In this document: piece after piece, positions 7,591 through 16,252 of the stretch
How the letters are laid out: each line of letters starts with the position of its first letter
Position numbering within the stretch: position 1 is the stretch's first letter
Origin: Saprospiraceae bacterium
Lineage (GTDB): Bacteria; Bacteroidota; Bacteroidia; Chitinophagales; Saprospiraceae
Direction: 5' to 3'
Assembly: GCA_028284395.1 (NCBI GenBank)
Contig: JANQRV010000145.1
Coordinates: forward strand, 1 to 51,139
DNA: 51,139 bases
Position numbers and translations under genes: made by a program
Notes under the pieces: model-generated
What the model saw: only the letters and a program-made list of their open reading frames with translations
Databases searched by the model: none
What the model was told of the DNA's origin: nothing

Positions 7591-8736
7591 ATGGAAACGC
7601 TCGAAATAATAATCGGACTCGTCTTCATTTTTCTACTGCTTAGTTTGCTGGCGACTACCGTTCAGGAAATAATTGCTGCTTTGCTGTCCATGCGCGGTAA
7701 GGTTCTGCTGGAAGCCATTGCTAAACTATTGGAAATAGAAAAGGTCGAGGAGTTTAGTCAGAAGGCACGTAAAGAGCTGTTGGAAGACTTCAAAAGAAGA
7801 GTCCAGAATAGCAATATCTATAATAAATACAGCAGTTATTTTTTGTGGTTCAAGCGTTTACCCTCTTATCTTTCGGCCGAGCAGGTTTCCGACATTGTGA
7901 GGGAAGTGTTGTTGGACAAAGAAAAAGAAGATTTGGAGAAAGCAGAGCAGGAGATTCCGGTGTCCGCAGATCGGACCGTCAGATCCAGAAGTGCAGGTGG
8001 AGCGACAACTCCGATCGAACCTTCCTTAGTGGATCGCATGAAACCCTCACCGCTTAAGAATTCACTGAATGTATTGGTTTACGATATGCCGGATATTACA
8101 ATCGACGAGGAATTTCAGCAAACTCGTGGCATTGGAACGAGAAGCCGGGGAGTATTGGAGGCCGCACAAAATTTTGAAGAGGAAATAAGAAAAGCCAAAG
8201 ACGAGTTCAAGCGTTATTACGATGAGACCATGGATCGTGCCACCGGTTGGTACAAGCGAAACGTTCAGCGGAATTTATTCATCATTGGGTTGATTCTGGG
8301 AGCGGCTTTTGATGCCGATACGTTTAAGATTTATTCTAATTTGACAAATTTCCCAGACGACCGGCAACAGCTGCTCGAATTGGCCGTTGGATTTACTGAC
8401 GACCGGTTTGCCCAACTGACTCCCGATACTGTGCAGGGTACTGCTACGATGGAAGAAGTCTCAGAGTTGAAAGAATTGGTAGAAACGCTGCTGAAGGAAG
8501 AGATTGAACAGGTGCCGGCTCCGCTTGGTCTCGGCAGGCCCGAAGGCTTTTGGGTACAACCTCCCGAGACAACCCAAAACCCCATCCGATGGAGGGTGAT
8601 CAAATTCATCGGTTGGCTCGTGACTGCTTTGGCGGTTTCTATGGGGGCGGCTTTTTGGTTTGACATACTGAAACGGCTAATCCACATACGCAACGCCGGC
8701 ATTCGCCCCGAGGATGCTGAAAAGAATAGGGCCTAG
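7591..8736 (+). CDS. Conserved membrane protein, three predicted TM segments
   Basis: The 381-residue protein has an N-terminal membrane helix (residues 5-35), a long charged loop, a second helix after the signature MDRATGWYKRNVQ (about 210-245), and a third near the C-terminus (about 330-355) followed by FWFDILKRLIHIRNAG. I recognise this combination (MDR..GWYKR..Q plus FWFD...IRNAG) as a family of uncharacterised membrane proteins in Bacteroidota, cyanobacteria and others; its function is unknown. It heads the rightward arm of the accessory block and is followed 27 bp later by the TerB-like gene. A pore or membrane anchor for the neighbouring soluble proteins is a reasonable but untested idea. 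Confidence 0.75.
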   Translation: METLEIIIGLVFIFLLLSLLATTVQEIIAALLSMRGKVLLEAIAKLLEIEKVEEFSQKARKELLEDFKRRVQNSNIYNKYSSYFLWFKRLPSYLSAEQVSDIVREVLLDKEKEDLEKAEQEIPVSADRTVRSRSAGGATTPIEPSLVDRMKPSPLKNSLNVLVYDMPDITIDEEFQQTRGIGTRSRGVLEAAQNFEEEIRKAKDEFKRYYDETMDRATGWYKRNVQRNLFIIGLILGAAFDADTFKIYSNLTNFPDDRQQLLELAVGFTDDRFAQLTPDTVQGTATMEEVSELKELVETLLKEEIEQVPAPLGLGRPEGFWVQPPETTQNPIRWRVIKFIGWLVTALAVSMGAAFWFDILKRLIHIRNAGIRPEDAEKNRA

Positions 8737-8763
8737 TTTAATTCAAAAAACAACTTGCTTGTT

Positions 8764-9636
8764 ATGCAGATAAGTTATGAAACCATAAAACCATTGTTGG
8801 CCGGTTCCAAGATAGAAGGAGACGTCATCACCTGCTTTTTTCAAGTTCCCGGCGGGGGTAGTACGATTGAAGCCAGCAGCCGTATTGAAAAGGCCAGCTC
8901 AGAGACACCATTAAGTGCTCTTGAAGAAGGCCTTGATGCTTTAAAGAAAGCTGCTACCTATACTGTTCAGCGCATCATTGACCGGGAGGGAAAGGAAGAA
9001 GGAGAAGAACTCGAAAATACCATTTCCTTTTCCGATCAAGAAAAACAACATGCCATCGTTGAAGCTTTTAAGCAAATTTCCAATCAATTGGTATTTGATA
9101 AAAACAAAAAAGAATGGCAATATCGTTCGGAACTTACGGACTATGAGTTACAGTTGGCTCAACAGCCCGTTGAAAAAGAATACGACCGTATCATTTTAGA
9201 GCGGTTATTAGTAGAATTGGCAAAAGTGCACGAAGGCATCAACAGGCAGGAAGAAGCTTACCTGACGGACCTCTTGGGAGGAGATGCGGATCGATTGCAG
9301 CAACTTCAACAGGAAAGCCCCGTATCAAAGACAGAAGCGGAAGCAGTAACGGAGGCTGTTCGACCTACCATATATATGCTGGTTTACACCATTGCTGTCG
9401 TAGATCACCATCTCGACGATCGGGAACTGGCATTACTCCACGACATTGCCGAAAAATTTGGATTCCAACCGCAGGTAGAAGAATTGCTGGCTTCGGCGGC
9501 CAAAAACCACGTTTTTGAAAATGCGCTGAGCATGGATTTTACCCATGAACAATTGTTCGATCTAGCGGAACAGCTTCGTTTAACGAAAGAAGAGTCCGAA
9601 AAATTACTGTCGCAATTTAATGCTGGCAAAGAATAG
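8764..9636 (+). CDS. TerB-like cytoplasmic protein
   Basis: ATG 8764 is preferred to the TTG at 8755. The first half (residues 1-125) begins ISYETIKPLLAGSKIEGDVITCFFQVPG and is followed by a charged segment; this part is not one I can name. The second half (about 140-290) is helical with YTIAVVDHHLDDRELALLHDIAEKFG, matching the D..LD..E...L..IA..LG pattern of TerB/DUF533-type domains. TerB domains occur in tellurite-resistance and phage-defence associated complexes and are thought to be metal-binding membrane-linked scaffolds. No signal peptide is present. Placement directly after the membrane protein suggests that the two products interact. Confidence 0.7.
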   Translation: MQISYETIKPLLAGSKIEGDVITCFFQVPGGGSTIEASSRIEKASSETPLSALEEGLDALKKAATYTVQRIIDREGKEEGEELENTISFSDQEKQHAIVEAFKQISNQLVFDKNKKEWQYRSELTDYELQLAQQPVEKEYDRIILERLLVELAKVHEGINRQEEAYLTDLLGGDADRLQQLQQESPVSKTEAEAVTEAVRPTIYMLVYTIAVVDHHLDDRELALLHDIAEKFGFQPQVEELLASAAKNHVFENALSMDFTHEQLFDLAEQLRLTKEESEKLLSQFNAGKE

Positions 9637-9693
9637 ATTGGCTGTCATACTCAAGACTGTTCCCGCCTATTTTACATTATTTTAATCAACTAA

Positions 9694-9729
9694 TTTGAAG
9701 ACTAGGTGTCTTCATTTTATATATTTTTG
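9694..9729 (+). promoter_or_regulatory. Candidate promoter for the subtilase gene
   Basis: TATTTTTG (9722-9729) fits the -7 box TAnnTTTG and is preceded by TTTG (9694-9697) with a 24-nt spacer, slightly longer than usual. It lies 117 nt before the start at 9846, in the only sizeable gap of the rightward arm, so the subtilase may be transcribed independently. Confidence 0.4.
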
Positions 9730-9845
9730 CAATATGTGTGCAAGTGCTCCGGTCTTTTAAATACCTTCAAGCATCAATGCACCGTAGAGAGTACAAATTT
9801 GCGAAAGCACGCTTAATACTGATAAAGTAAAACCTAAAAACTAAA

Positions 9846-12317
9846 ATGCCACCAATGGACAACAACCCATCCAATTCTAACCAATACCTCCTTTTGCGTG
9901 GGGGCAAGAAAATCAAGCTGAATAAAGCAGAGGATTACATTGCGGTTAAGACCAAAACCGGTGCGGAGCCGGAAACGCTAACCCGGGCTCTGGACTGTGA
10001 AGTGTACGATCATATTTATCAGCAAAACCTGACCGTGATGTCGGTGGCTCCCGGCAAGACCGATCAGGTGCTGGCCGATATGAAGGGAAGAAGTGAGGTG
10101 TCCTTTGCCAGTAATGTTTTCCAAATGTCAGAAGATCCCCTTGGACAGATATTCATGACTGAAGAAATCACTGTCCAGTTTAAGCCAGGCACAAAAACCA
10201 CTGCCATCGATGAAATCATTGCCGAGTTTGGATTGAATTACAAAAAGCAGGTGGAAGATCTTGCCAATACTTATGTATTCAAGATTGCAGAAGGAAATGA
10301 TGAAGACCCGATTGCGTTGACAAATGAGTTAATGGAGCAGGAGGAAATAGATTGGTGCGAACCAAATATAGTGGTGAAATCGCAGCATTTTTTCACCCCT
10401 TCTGATAACTTATTTGGGGAACAGTGGCATCTTTTTCATGAAGGAGGGATACAGTTGGCAAGTGGATCTCACGTTGATGCCACTCGCGCCTGGGACTTTA
10501 CCCGTGGAGATCGTTCCATCGTGATCGCGGTAGCAGATGATTCAGTAGACTTGGCACATAGCGATTTTCAGGGATTGGGCAAGATCGTTGCCCCGAGAGA
10601 TTTTCAGGGACGTGATTTTAATCCTTCACCCGAAGGACGCGACGAAAACCACGGAACTTCGGTAGCTGGTGTGGCAGTAGCCGAAGCTAATGGCAGTGGC
10701 GTGGTAGGAGCAGCACCAGACTGTTCATTGATGCCATTGCGTACATCCGGTTTTCTGGATGACAATTCTATCGAAGTCCTTTTTGATTACGTTAGAGACA
10801 ATGGAGCGGCTATTATGGTCAATAGCTGGGGGCCGGCAGCCATCAATTTTCCACTCAGCATCCGGCAAAATAATGCAATCACACGCTGTGCTCGACAGGG
10901 TAGAGGAGGTAAAGGGGTCATGATCTTCTTTGCTGCGGGCAACGTCAATCGGCCCATAAACGGTATTGTAAACGAAACCGGCTGGCCAAATGGAGAATTG
11001 AACGGACCTACTCAGTGGCTGGATGGCTTCGCAACCCATCCCGATGTCATCGCCGTGTCTGCATGTACCAGCATCGGAACCAAGTCGTTCTACAGTAGTT
11101 GGGGAAATGAGATTTCAGTCTGTGCTCCTAGTAACAATGGACACCCGGGAACCGTAGAAGGACCAACCTTCCCCTTTGTACGCGGTTCTTTTCCCGGGAG
11201 GGGCATTGTGACGACCGATCGGGTGGGCCCTTCCGGATACGACGCTTCGGATTTTACTTTTGACTTTGGCGGTACTTCCAGTGCCTGTCCCTTGGCAGCC
11301 GGTGTGGCAGGATTAATACTTTCTGCCAATCCCGAACTGACGGCAGCAGAAGGTAGAGAAATTTTAGAGTCAACAACAGATAAGATCGTTGATCCCAGCA
11401 CGGATCCACAGTTGGGATTTGCCAATGGTGATTACGACGAAAACGGGCATTCTCTATGGTTTGGGTTCGGAAAGGTCAATGCTTTTAAAGCCGTTACGAA
11501 GGCCCTAGCTATGGGCAACGGTGGTGGAAATAGTGGCGAAGTCGATCCAAGCGAAATTGCGGTGAGTTCTTCTCCAAATCTTGCTATTCCCGATAATAAT
11601 AGGAATGGCATCCAAGACACCATCACCGTATCCGAACAGGGAAGATTACAAAAAGTTATCGTAAATGTTAAGATTACTCATAGCTATATTGGTGATTTGG
11701 TAGTTGTCTTGATTTCGCCAAGTGGCAAATCTATTCCTTTGCACAATCGAAATGGTGGAAGTGCCGACAATCTTCAAGGGCAATACGATCTTCTTTCTGT
11801 TCCGGGCTTGGGGGATCTTGCCGGCGATTTTATCCAGGGTGAATGGACCATTCAAGTACAGGACCTAGCTCGGCTGGATACCGGGGTTTTGGATAGCTGG
11901 GGATTAGAATTCACGGCTGCTCCTGCAGAGGTTTTGGTGGTTGGAGAGGAACCGGGCGAAGTCATTCCCGATGCGGATCCCTCCGGTCTGACCAGGCAAT
12001 TGAATGTTGCTCAATCCGGTAAGGTAAAGGCCATTAAAGTAGCGGTAGACATCACCCATACTTACGCATCGGATCTGGTTATTTCCCTGACCGCACCAAC
12101 TGGTACAACGACCGTATTGCATAACCGGGAAGGGGGAAGCTCCGATAATATCCAACGGGTATATTCTAAAGATAACAACCGGGATTTTTTACAGCTAACT
12201 GGATTGGAGGCAGCTGGGGATTGGTCCCTGACGGTGCAGGATCTTGCGGTAAGGGATGTAGGCAAATTGAATGCCTGGTCGATCGAATTAGACCTTGAAA
12301 ATAGTACTGAGGTTTAA
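9846..12317 (+). CDS. Subtilisin-like S8 protease with two P domains, no signal peptide
   Basis: The 823-residue protein starts MPPMDNNPSNSNQYLLLRGG, which is not a secretion signal. Residues 20-180 look like two fervidolysin-type propeptide segments (VMSVAPGKTDQVL, ITVQFKPGTKT). The S8 domain (about 190-560) carries the triad Asp232 (VADDSVD), His269 (NHGTSVAG) and Ser478 (GTSSACPLAAG), with the oxyanion Asn in FFAAGN. Two proprotein-convertase P domains follow (about 570-700 and 705-820), each with a D(L)VV.L.(S/A)P.G....LHNR.GGS.DN core. It is probably active, but as a cytoplasmic enzyme or one leaving by a non-Sec route. It closes the rightward arm of the accessory block. Confidence 0.9.
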   Translation: MPPMDNNPSNSNQYLLLRGGKKIKLNKAEDYIAVKTKTGAEPETLTRALDCEVYDHIYQQNLTVMSVAPGKTDQVLADMKGRSEVSFASNVFQMSEDPLGQIFMTEEITVQFKPGTKTTAIDEIIAEFGLNYKKQVEDLANTYVFKIAEGNDEDPIALTNELMEQEEIDWCEPNIVVKSQHFFTPSDNLFGEQWHLFHEGGIQLASGSHVDATRAWDFTRGDRSIVIAVADDSVDLAHSDFQGLGKIVAPRDFQGRDFNPSPEGRDENHGTSVAGVAVAEANGSGVVGAAPDCSLMPLRTSGFLDDNSIEVLFDYVRDNGAAIMVNSWGPAAINFPLSIRQNNAITRCARQGRGGKGVMIFFAAGNVNRPINGIVNETGWPNGELNGPTQWLDGFATHPDVIAVSACTSIGTKSFYSSWGNEISVCAPSNNGHPGTVEGPTFPFVRGSFPGRGIVTTDRVGPSGYDASDFTFDFGGTSSACPLAAGVAGLILSANPELTAAEGREILESTTDKIVDPSTDPQLGFANGDYDENGHSLWFGFGKVNAFKAVTKALAMGNGGGNSGEVDPSEIAVSSSPNLAIPDNNRNGIQDTITVSEQGRLQKVIVNVKITHSYIGDLVVVLISPSGKSIPLHNRNGGSADNLQGQYDLLSVPGLGDLAGDFIQGEWTIQVQDLARLDTGVLDSWGLEFTAAPAEVLVVGEEPGEVIPDADPSGLTRQLNVAQSGKVKAIKVAVDITHTYASDLVISLTAPTGTTTVLHNREGGSSDNIQRVYSKDNNRDFLQLTGLEAAGDWSLTVQDLAVRDVGKLNAWSIELDLENSTEV

Positions 12318-12349
12318 GAATAAGCTAGTTTGATCACTTACTTTACTGA

Positions 12350-12388
12350 GCTGCCGACCTGGTGACTTACCGTCGTCAGGTCGGCAGC
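12350..12388. terminator. Hairpin between convergent genes, overlapping a stop codon
   Basis: GCTGCCGACCTG (12350-12361) and CAGGTCGGCAGC (12377-12388) are perfect 12-base arms with a 15-nt loop. The right arm contains the last codons and stop of the leftward mannosyltransferase-like gene. There is no long T-run, so it may act as a weak bidirectional terminator or RNA-end stabiliser. Confidence 0.55.
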
Positions 12389-13740
12389 ATTTCAGATTGC
12401 AATGGCTTTTTTAACTGTTTGGTAATCAACTCGTATATCAAAAAAGCAAAAAGAAAGCCATACTCCAAACCGACCACCCAGAGGTTTTCAGAATAGACCT
12501 CATAACTGTAGTTAATGTAGGTATACATGATCAAACCACTCCATAATATGGGAAACCGAAAGGAGGTGAATACCGATAGTACGATGGGTAAACTAACGTA
12601 CCAGGGATGGATGGTTGTTCCCAGGAACAGATAAACACAAATGGCGAATAACATATCAGAAGGCCATCCTTCCCAGCTCTTATCTTTATTCAGTATGGCT
12701 TTCGAAACAATGAGAAAAAATACCACCATAGCTAGTTTGGGTCCAACCTTGGCAATGATATTGTAACCTTTTACTTGAAAACCAATCCAGCGAATGAAGT
12801 AGTAGATGCTGCCGTTGAACTCAAAGTTTCTGAAGTAGAGATCCAGGCTACTGCTGAAATTTTGGAGGAAGACTTCGTTAAACAAAGGGCTGAACAATAG
12901 AACGAGCGTTAGTCCAACAACGGTGAAGAAGCCAATACTTATTTTCCATCCGAGTCGTTTGATCAAAAATGGTAGGAAAAGTAATGGAAGAAGTTTTGCT
13001 GCGATCGAACAGGCCAATGCAACTGCGGCCGGGAAGAGCCTTCCTCTAACCAGCCACCAAAACCCCAGCAGCAAGAAGAAAATCATGCCTCCTTCAAAAT
13101 GCAGATTCCCAGTTATCTCTAGTAATATCAAAGGATTTAGCACATACCAAAGTACATTTTTGGCGGGCATTTTAAACTCACGCAGCAACTTTTGTAGCAG
13201 TACAATACTACCAATTTCGAATGCAAAGAGAAAAAATTTCATAATGATCGCACATCCCCACCAACTGGATGGAAACAAAAATACTGCAGTCGCAAAGGTG
13301 ATCTGCGCGATCGGTGGATACACTGTATAGTATTCTTGAGAATTGAGTTCGGCAAATAACGCTGAGGTCAGTCCCGGAAATACCTCGTCTCCTTCAATGA
13401 TCTCCAAAGGAAGAAAGTTGAATGGATTGTGTCCGTTGATGGCCAGATGCCCATCCCAGATGAATCGATAAATATCGTCGGAAAGATTTGGAAATGAAAA
13501 AACAAGAATACCGCGAAATAGGATACCGGACCATATGAGAAATTGAAGATCCTCTTTCCGCTTGATCCGAATGATCGACCAAACATAGATTGCCCAGAAT
13601 GAGGCATACATACCGATGAGTGGATAAAAACCAGACTGTTTTGCAAAATAGCCCAATCCAACGGTTAATAAAAGCATCAGGAAAGCCGCTGCCTTGACTT
13701 CCGAAGAAATTTCTGAGACCTTATGCCCAACTATCTTCAT
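12376..13740 (-). CDS. GT-C type membrane glycosyltransferase
   Basis: The start is ATG 13740, which overlaps the stop of the upstream gene as ATGA; a longer frame reaching 13797 would overlap that gene by 61 bases. The 454-residue product has about ten hydrophobic segments. Its early loop contains LSDDIYRFIWDGHLAINGHN, the acidic loop typical of GT-C mannosyltransferases that use polyprenyl-phosphate sugars, followed by YYTVYPPIAQ. It probably adds a sugar to a lipid-linked glycan on the periplasmic side of the inner membrane. It is the last gene of a three-gene leftward operon with two GT2 enzymes, of which the first could supply the polyprenyl-phosphate sugar. Confidence 0.8.
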   Translation of the reverse strand: MKIVGHKVSEISSEVKAAAFLMLLLTVGLGYFAKQSGFYPLIGMYASFWAIYVWSIIRIKRKEDLQFLIWSGILFRGILVFSFPNLSDDIYRFIWDGHLAINGHNPFNFLPLEIIEGDEVFPGLTSALFAELNSQEYYTVYPPIAQITFATAVFLFPSSWWGCAIIMKFFLFAFEIGSIVLLQKLLREFKMPAKNVLWYVLNPLILLEITGNLHFEGGMIFFLLLGFWWLVRGRLFPAAVALACSIAAKLLPLLFLPFLIKRLGWKISIGFFTVVGLTLVLLFSPLFNEVFLQNFSSSLDLYFRNFEFNGSIYYFIRWIGFQVKGYNIIAKVGPKLAMVVFFLIVSKAILNKDKSWEGWPSDMLFAICVYLFLGTTIHPWYVSLPIVLSVFTSFRFPILWSGLIMYTYINYSYEVYSENLWVVGLEYGFLFAFLIYELITKQLKKPLQSEMLPT

Positions 13741-15308
13741 CCTTTGAGACTCAAGTGCTTGACTGTTAAGTAAAATATTGCTCCATAGCCAAAACACAAC
13801 ATCAAATGAAAGATGATGAAAGTGGTATTTTGAACATAGACCCCTCCAATAACCCCGCCAAGAAAATACAAGGCAAGCAACCCTTCAAGGATGGTCGTCC
13901 AGGATAATTTATGATTCAAATAGTTATTTTTCTTGAAGCTGTCCTTGATAGATTTGATATTGAATTTTGGGGTACGGATAAACGGCGATTTTTTGCCGAA
14001 GTATCCCTGCATTACAGCAATACTGTTGTGTAGCGATAACCCCATCGACAATGCTAGGAATACGGGAAACAGTACTACAAATTTATAGAGCTGTTTTGAA
14101 AATTCACCCCTGGCAGAGGCAGATTGCACATTGCCGACGTAGTAAACCGCCATGATGGACAAAAGCCCAACTAAAAAATAGGCGAAAAAATTCTTGCTGA
14201 ATCCGACCTCGATCAAGTCGCCTAATAAGAACAATAATGGTACGCTAAATACGCCCATGACAAAAACAAAAACGAAGACCGTACTGCCCAATAAATGAAA
14301 AGTGGCTTGCGTCTTTTGCCAGGTGGTCAGACCGGATCGCCAAACGGCGGGTAGCATTTTCTTAGCGGTTTCAGCACCTCCTTTCATCCAGCGATACTGT
14401 TGGGACTTGAAAGAATTCATTTCGGCTGGCAATTCGGCTGGTGAACCTACCTCTTCTAGATATTTGATTTTCCATCCCTTTAGTTGAACCCGAATGCTGA
14501 GATCGAGATCTTCGGTCAGGGTATCGGCTTCCCAGCCACCTGCCTCATCAATCGCTTCCCGTCGCCATACGCCGGCCGTGCCATTGAACTGCAATAAGTA
14601 GTTGCCTTTCATCCGACCAGTTTGCTCAACGGAAAAGTGGACATTTAATTGGAGTGCTTGCAAACGAGTAATCAGAGAATAATCCTCATTGATGTGCTCC
14701 CAACGCGTTTGGACAACACCTACACTTTCATCCTGAAAATACGAAACGGTCTGATTCAGGAAATCTGGGTTTGGAAGAAAGTCAGCATCGAAAATGGCAA
14801 TGAATTCTCCTTTGGCAAACTGCATGGCATCCCGAAGCGCACCAGCTTTATAGCCCTGTCGTTCCTTTCTGGTAATCTGTTCAATATTGAAGCCTTTGGC
14901 CTTATACTCATTGACTTTTTTGCGGGTTACATCGACGGTATCATCAGTTGAATCATCGAGAATATGGATCTCAAAACGATCCTTGGGATAGTTGAATTCT
15001 GCAATGCTGTCGATCAATCTTTCAATGACATACCGTTCATTATAAATCGGTAATTGGACAGTTACGAAGGGCAACTCCGGAGTAGTATCTACGTATTCGT
15101 TAGCTCCCCCATTTTTACCACTGACAGTCACCAATTGGCGGACTCTGGCCTTTTGCCGCTTCGGCTGTCTTGTCGATTGACCAAAGTGGTCAGAATCACC
15201 TTCTTTCTTGTAGTGATAGAGAAGGTTGAACTGCATCAAACAGTAGATGGTGATGTAGAGCAAGGCCAGTGTATATATGGTCAAAACAGAATATGCTATA
15301 ATTGGCAT
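13737..15308 (-). CDS. Processive GT2 glycosyltransferase, cellulose-synthase-like
   Basis: The 523-residue enzyme has an N-terminal membrane helix, a cytoplasmic GT2 domain (about 75-320) and four C-terminal membrane helices. Catalytic motifs are present in order: VQLPIYNE, ILDDSTDD, IFDADFLP (DxD), TEDLDLSIR and QQYRWMKGG (the QxxRW signature of processive beta-glycosyltransferases). It resembles bacterial relatives of plant CslA glucomannan synthases. It probably polymerises or transfers hexose to make a cell-envelope polysaccharide; the sugar cannot be told from sequence. It begins 45 bp after the upstream GT2 gene and is translationally coupled to the downstream GT-C gene. Confidence 0.85.
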   Translation of the reverse strand: MPIIAYSVLTIYTLALLYITIYCLMQFNLLYHYKKEGDSDHFGQSTRQPKRQKARVRQLVTVSGKNGGANEYVDTTPELPFVTVQLPIYNERYVIERLIDSIAEFNYPKDRFEIHILDDSTDDTVDVTRKKVNEYKAKGFNIEQITRKERQGYKAGALRDAMQFAKGEFIAIFDADFLPNPDFLNQTVSYFQDESVGVVQTRWEHINEDYSLITRLQALQLNVHFSVEQTGRMKGNYLLQFNGTAGVWRREAIDEAGGWEADTLTEDLDLSIRVQLKGWKIKYLEEVGSPAELPAEMNSFKSQQYRWMKGGAETAKKMLPAVWRSGLTTWQKTQATFHLLGSTVFVFVFVMGVFSVPLLFLLGDLIEVGFSKNFFAYFLVGLLSIMAVYYVGNVQSASARGEFSKQLYKFVVLFPVFLALSMGLSLHNSIAVMQGYFGKKSPFIRTPKFNIKSIKDSFKKNNYLNHKLSWTTILEGLLALYFLGGVIGGVYVQNTTFIIFHLMLCFGYGAIFYLTVKHLSLKG

Positions 15309-15353
15309 TTTGCTTAATTTTTAATGATTCTTATTTTCTTGACAACTCACCGC

Positions 15354-16046
15354 TTACAATAACTTGAAGATCGTCCAAAGTATCTTATGTCCAGCAAGTA
15401 TTGTTCCTCTGATCGTTCCCGAGACCTTTGAGACGCCAATGCGCCTTCTGTAATTCACTGGAATTTCCGTGCATTTGAATTTCATTTTGGCTGCTTTTAC
15501 CTGCATTTCTACCGTCCATCCAAAGTCGGGATCCTGCATGTCGAGTTCAATGAGGCGGTCGTATTTGATTGCTCTGAATGGGCCTAGGTCAGAAAAATGA
15601 TAGTTGTAAAACAGACGAATTAGATTGGTAGCCAGCCAATTTCCAAAAACTTGTTGTGGTGTCATGGCACCTCGATCCATATTGCCTAACGATCTCGAAC
15701 CGATCACCAGGTCGTAATCTTCTTCTAAGATGGGCCGGATCAGATCGGGTAGTTGATCCGGATGATCGGAATAGTCTCCATCAATGAACACAACAATGTG
15801 AGGCTTGTGTTCCTTTGATTTCAAATGAGTAATTCCTTTCAAGCAAGCACTGCCATAGCCCTTTCTCAGCTCTGTCAATACAAGTGCTCCTCCCTTTTCA
15901 GCATTTTTCACCGTATGATCGGTGCTGGCGTTGTTACAGACGATGATCTCTCGTACAAGATCCTTGGGAATGTCATTTAAAACGAGACCTATAGACTTTT
16001 CTTCATTATAGGCCGGAATAATTACATCAACAATTGCGCTACTCAA
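15354..16046 (-). CDS. GT2 glycosyltransferase, dolichyl/polyprenyl-phosphate sugar synthase type
   Basis: The 230-residue protein contains VIIPAYNEEKSI, the acceptor-side CNNASTDHT, and FIDGDYSDHPDQL (DxD), then IGSRSLGNMDRGAMTPQQVFGNW, a pattern seen in DPM1/GtrB-like enzymes that load a sugar onto polyprenyl phosphate. The start is TTG 16046: no in-frame ATG exists before the catalytic motifs and an in-frame TAA lies three codons upstream. It heads the glycosyltransferase operon, with a -7 box at 16120-16127 and a leader hairpin in between. Confidence 0.82.
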   Translation of the reverse strand: MSSAIVDVIIPAYNEEKSIGLVLNDIPKDLVREIIVCNNASTDHTVKNAEKGGALVLTELRKGYGSACLKGITHLKSKEHKPHIVVFIDGDYSDHPDQLPDLIRPILEEDYDLVIGSRSLGNMDRGAMTPQQVFGNWLATNLIRLFYNYHFSDLGPFRAIKYDRLIELDMQDPDFGWTVEMQVKAAKMKFKCTEIPVNYRRRIGVSKVSGTIRGTILAGHKILWTIFKLL

Positions 16047-16068
16047 TATGTATTAATTTTGCCTCCCT

Positions 16069-16101
16069 ACATGGTAAGGGTTTCCCATGCAATTACCATG
16101 T
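16069..16101. promoter_or_regulatory. Leader inverted repeat upstream of the glycosyltransferase operon
   Basis: ACATGGTAA (16069-16077) and TTACCATGT (16093-16101) are exact 9-base arms, with a small GGGTTTCCC palindrome just inside. It lies between the predicted transcription start (near 16112) and the TTG start at 16046 of the leftward operon, so it would be a hairpin in the mRNA leader or an operator. Confidence 0.5.
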
Positions 16102-16119
16102 GTTTAGATATTTTGCTGG

Positions 16120-16127
16120 CAAAGTTA
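16120..16127 (-). promoter_or_regulatory. -7 box TAACTTTG for the glycosyltransferase operon
   Basis: An exact match to TAnnTTTG on the minus strand, 74 nt upstream of the TTG start at 16046. I found no TTG at the usual -33 distance. Confidence 0.45.
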
Positions 16128-16252
16128 GTACAAATAATTACAACTAGGATGTCTGAACGAAAACATATAGCGCATTCTGTCGTTGAAAATTTGACCCTTT
16201 GAAATTTAATGTGAAATTTGCCGAATGGTTCAAATTTGAAATGCGAAGTTGA

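Noticed and set aside
13741..13797. Longer N-terminus for the GT-C transferase
   Set aside because: It would overlap the upstream gene by 61 bases, while the ATGA overlap at 13737-13740 gives a normal coupled start.
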